Shown: positions 60,361-64,000 of the stretch, one piece after another
How positions within the stretch are numbered: the first letter of the stretch is position 1
Layout of the letters: every line of letters starts with the position of its first letter
From: Oikopleura dioica
Lineage: Eukaryota > Chordata > Appendicularia > Copelata > Oikopleuridae
Length of the DNA stretch: 64,000 bases
NCBI GenBank assembly: GCA_907165135.1
Contig: OU015569.1
Location: 4,092,001 to 4,156,000 of the forward strand
Direction: 5' to 3'
Notes under the pieces: generated by a model
Databases searched by the model: none
Seen by the model: only the letters and a program-made list of their open reading frames with translations
What the model was told of the DNA's origin: nothing
Translations under genes and position numbers: made by a program

Positions 60361-63300
60361 ATGTCTTTGCTTTGGAGTGATACTGCTAGCGCAGACAAGC
60401 GAAGGCTTTAGTGTAGAAGGACTAAGAAAATTGCCAAAGTGTGAACGTGGCATCGCGAGAGAACACAGACAAGATTTTAAATGAATTTTAATGGAAATTG
60501 TTTTCAATGAGTTCAATTTTAAATCAATTTTAAAGAAAATTTTATTTCGAAGAAAGCACAAATTGTCGCTGGGAAGTGCCTAAAGAACTGTCACTTCGGC
60601 GTCACATCAAGTTTTACGAAATTAAAAGTGAGTGTTCCGACAATGAGGATCAGCTGATCATGCTTGATGGCGAAGAAATTATTGGGCCCTTTTGTCATCG
60701 GGAAAAGGATGAGTACAATACTAGACATAGACGTGGACCGACTCTGGAATCGACCGAGTATGAGGTACATGTACAGCGCGATTAGAAAATTCCAACAAGA
60801 TTATGCAATGTCCTAATACACGCTTATTACGAGTCCAGACTCTGGAAGAACCTTTGGTCAGTCATTTTTAAACAAATTTAAAGGTTGACGTGCCGCTATT
60901 ACATCCATCGGAAGGAACAGAAATCATTTACATAACTGCACCTAACGGATACAAATTCCGTTTTAAATTCAACTTCGAATGGGAGCTCATTTCTGCACCG
61001 GGAGTCGCCTTTTCAAATTCCACTTCCCCAATCTACGTGCCATCAGAGGGAATCTGCGGTCCAGGACACTTCGCTCCGTCCTATTTTGTGGCTTTTTCGA
61101 AAAGACTGTGTAAGTTTTCAAATTGATACCCGTACTACAGATTTCAAAAAAATGGTGGAATTTCCTTTCCACAGCCTCCATCTCAAGAATAACAGTGGCC
61201 GGCCTCAAATCCGGACATTCCGCAAAATTGTAGACTTTGCTACTCACGGCACGTCTGAGGAGATATAACGCAATTTATATTTCTTTCGGCTTTAAAATGA
61301 CAGTAATTCTAGCTGAAACAGAGTTTCCAGAGAGCGCACAAGAAGGAATGAGCGAATTCTCTGCTGCGATGACTGGCTTTGAGAACTATTTCGATTCACA
61401 CTTCTCACAGTTCTGCTCATCAATGGCAACCCAAGTGCCCTGCGAATTCTTTTGGGAAGCCAACGATGAAGAAATAACGGCACAGGACATATTTGCGAGC
61501 CTTGAAGGGTTAATACGATTTATTCTCCCCCACTGCGAAGACGGCTTTGGACATAATTGGGAAGCAAGTTTGGAAGAGTTAAAAAATCACGTCGGCGGAG
61601 AAATTCCAGTTGTATCCGTCTCAGAGGATACAAAAGCCGAGCTCTGTGGTCCGTGCAGTAGTGACATTGACTGTGGATCATTCAGCGATTACTTTTTGAA
61701 ATGCTCGGAAGAGACCAAGAAGTGCGTCTGCGCAGACCAGTGGATCGACGAAAACGGAAATCCCAACGACGGATGCGAAGTTTTCAGAGGAGATGCTGCA
61801 ATTGATCATTACCAATGCGAGAGTAGCTCGACCTCAACCACCACGTTGTCGACAACCTCTTCAGCAGTGACTTCGACGACGCTTACAGCTACTACTACAA
61901 CATCGACAGAAGCGGAGCTTGAAGCAACAACGGAAATTGTAAAGCAAGAAAGTTTGTTCAAAATAATGGAAGTAAGCTCAACATGCCCCTCAAATTGGCA
62001 AAAGACTCCGATGACTGCTGACGAAAACCCGTGGAATTCAATTCTGCACTCAACTGAAGAAATGTGCCTCTTTGCGAATCTTCCAGCTTGTTCTGAATCG
62101 CTTTTCAAAACAGTTCTCAAGTCAAACGCTTGCCATAATGAACGCTTGCTGGAAATCTTTCAAATGGTCGTTCAAAAAGTCGCTGAAGTCTCAGTTACTG
62201 GTGATTTTGACAGAACTTGTCTCTATTCAATCCACGAGGCTCCTTGTCATCTTCTCGATTTTAAGCAAACGAAATCGACAAGACAGGGATGTTAATTTTA
62301 TGATTTTAAAATAGTTTATTTCTCATGAAAAAACGATTGTTCCGTAAAGATCAAATTGACATTCCAGTATTAGAGATTTTGTCTATCAACTGATCCATGT
62401 TCTTAAAAAATGGGCATTAGAAAAATGTGGAAAGAATCATCTAAAATCCTTCTTGTTGCCGATGTTATTGGAAATGCTTGCTATAGTTGACGAAAGCAGA
62501 GACAATGAATGTCCAAGCTTGCCGATTACTTTCAACATAAGCGAAGAAGAGTTCGACAATTTGAACTTTTCAGAGTTACCCGAAAAAAGTGCTCAAATGC
62601 AAACCATTGATCACGCTACTCCAAGACCAATTGTCAATCGTAAGTTTACTTCGATTTTTCCGACGTTAAGTATTTTAGGATTCACTACACTAAAAGACGG
62701 TCTCTGCGCCGCGAAATCCTTCGGTCGACTTGCTCCCGTCGTGTTCAAAGCCCGAGCATTTGACATCCGAAATCCTGAACTTGCTATCGACAGGTTTAAA
62801 TCTTTTGCAGAAGAAGTCGGCAAAGTAGGAAAGAAAACAGCGCAACTGGAACGACGAAAGCGTAAATGCGACCTAGCGAACGCAGGAAAGATGCCATGCC
62901 AACTTCTGGACTTTCCGACAGATGAAAGGGCTTGCCAGCTTGCACTGCGAGCAAAGGAGGTTTACGAGTACATGAGCGAACGCTGCGACTTGGAATGGAG
63001 ACAGTACTATGGAAACGTAATAAAAAAAATGTAGAGTTAAATGAACCTTTTTCAATTCAGATAATTGATGAGCTCATCGAATCTTCTGAAAACAGCGACG
63101 GAAGTCCTTGTTCCGACGGGATTGATGAAAAAGCGATGCTTACTAAAACTCGCAAGCTATCCAAAAAGTTCAAGAAAAAACACGGGTACCACTTCAAGGA
63201 GGCTCTGGCGGAAGCGAAAGCACAGTTGAAACAAGAACGGGAAGATGCGAAAGTTTCCCGTCTAGCGCTAAAGAAGCAGCGTGAACAAGAGAAACATAAT

Positions 63301-63939
63301 GTTCGAGTTGAAAAATTAAAGACATTAGCGTCGAACAGGCTCGAGGCCGCAATGCTTGAAGTAAACAAAAAACAGGAGAAGCTTGAAGCTTTAAAGATCG
63401 CTGTTGCCGCTGCTGAAGCTGGGAATTTTGCCCTTTTAGGTACTTTTTTCTGTCTTTTCAAAGCCATAATACTTATCTCAGAACGAAGACAGACGAAAAA
63501 AGAGAGCAATGTGATGCTTTTAGACGTTTTTGGAATTGAAGAATCAGAAGAAGAAGAGGAGGAAGAATATCAATGTTCATTCCCCGAGAATCTTCCGTTC
63601 GAGGAAGCTCGTGAGAATTTTGAAGGTCTTACGAGCAGTTATCTAGAAAGTACCAGACTCATATCATTCGGAATAGTTCATAGAGTCCGGCGTAGATTTT
63701 TCGACGCGCTTGATTACATAGAAGACTCACAAAAAGACTGCTTAGAGCAACAAGTACTTTTGAGCTGCAGAGACCTGCATCTTATATTTTATTCGACAGA
63801 TTCCGAGGATAGACATGTCAAACTTATTATCAAAGCAGCTGCGAATTTAGTCACGCAAGTTGAACGGGAGTGTGCAAAGATTTCATTTCCCGAGTTTTAT
63901 ATAACTATTCGTGGGAAATCAACGAGTATTATAATGTGA
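60350..63939 (+). CDS. large secreted CUB-domain protein with recurring Cys motif
   Basis: The ATG at 60350 opens a signal peptide (MRFKCLCFGVILLAQTSEG). A CUB-type domain follows: NCRWEVP, HIKFYEIKSECSDNEDQLIM, GPFCHREK and FRFKFNFEW. A Cys-rich segment (LCGPCSSDIDCGSFSDYFLK, CVCADQWIDENGNPNDGC) leads to a Thr/Ser-rich mucin-like linker at about 61831-61918. The motif Cys, about 7-10 residues, (P/A)C then L/F residues occurs several times, most clearly as APCHLLDF and MPCQLLDF. The last part is a Lys/Glu-rich coiled coil, an acidic run (EESEEEEEEEYQ) and a final segment ending at 63937-63939. The GT-AG intron at about 62287-62373 joins two halves that would otherwise be separate frames. It may be a matrix or house (oikosin-like) protein; that is inference. 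Confidence 0.6.
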
Positions 63940-64000
63940 ATTCATTTAAAAATATGATAAAATCGCTTTATGTAAATATTAATTGTACAAATCAACAACG

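Overview
The window looks like nuclear DNA of an appendicularian tunicate, very probably Oikopleura dioica or a close relative. Genes are packed tightly on both strands. Introns are tiny (many 40-50 nt). Many start codons sit a few bases downstream of an AG acceptor, as expected for spliced-leader trans-splicing and operons. Some introns only make sense with GA-AG or GG-AG borders, a known feature of this lineage. The proteins are animal-type and include a clear FoxF forkhead factor. The species call is inference; no alignment was run.

Region 1 (1-22994) is dense with short genes: the tail of a gene entering from the left, a membrane-anchored trypsin-like protease, WBP11, a mitochondrial-type protein, TADA1 and seipin (operon-like), FANK1, ATP synthase delta, U2AF1, an SR splicing factor with a duplicated second RRM, a dsRBD-plus-DZF gene, a possible PH-type regulator, a Ly6-like secreted protein and an acidic protein. 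RNA-processing factors are over-represented (WBP11, U2AF1, SR protein, dsRBD/DZF protein).

Region 2 (22995-34637) is gene-poor. It holds a decayed 2.06-kb pogo/Tigger-like DNA transposon with 25-bp terminal inverted repeats and TA duplications, a tiny TTAA-flanked inverted-repeat element, one or two small possible genes and a cluster of ETS-like sites. It runs into FoxF (34638-39120), whose last intron is about 2.36 kb. The sparse DNA around this developmental regulator in an otherwise compact genome suggests cis-regulatory DNA.

Region 3 (39121-57972) is compact again: a multi-pass membrane protein with a PLAC8-like tail, a CIMIP1-like ciliary protein, then RFC3-like, CC2D1, a disordered protein and RNF185/RNF5 in a row. 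After these come a small secreted peptide, DAP3 (mS29) with riboflavin kinase, a J-domain protein, a stand-alone RNase H1 hybrid-binding domain and a phospholipid scramblase. At least four well-supported GA-AG introns, all with exon AG joined to intron GAA, lie within 3.1 kb in the RFC3-like and CC2D1 genes.

Region 4 (57973-64000) holds a two-TM protein gene. Its stop codon overlaps the start of a large secreted gene with a signal peptide, a CUB domain, a Thr/Ser-rich linker, a recurring Cys motif and a coiled coil. The large protein may be a house (oikosin-type) or other extracellular matrix protein, but that is only a guess. Multi-exon gene models were assembled by eye from splice signals and reading frames, so exon borders are approximate.
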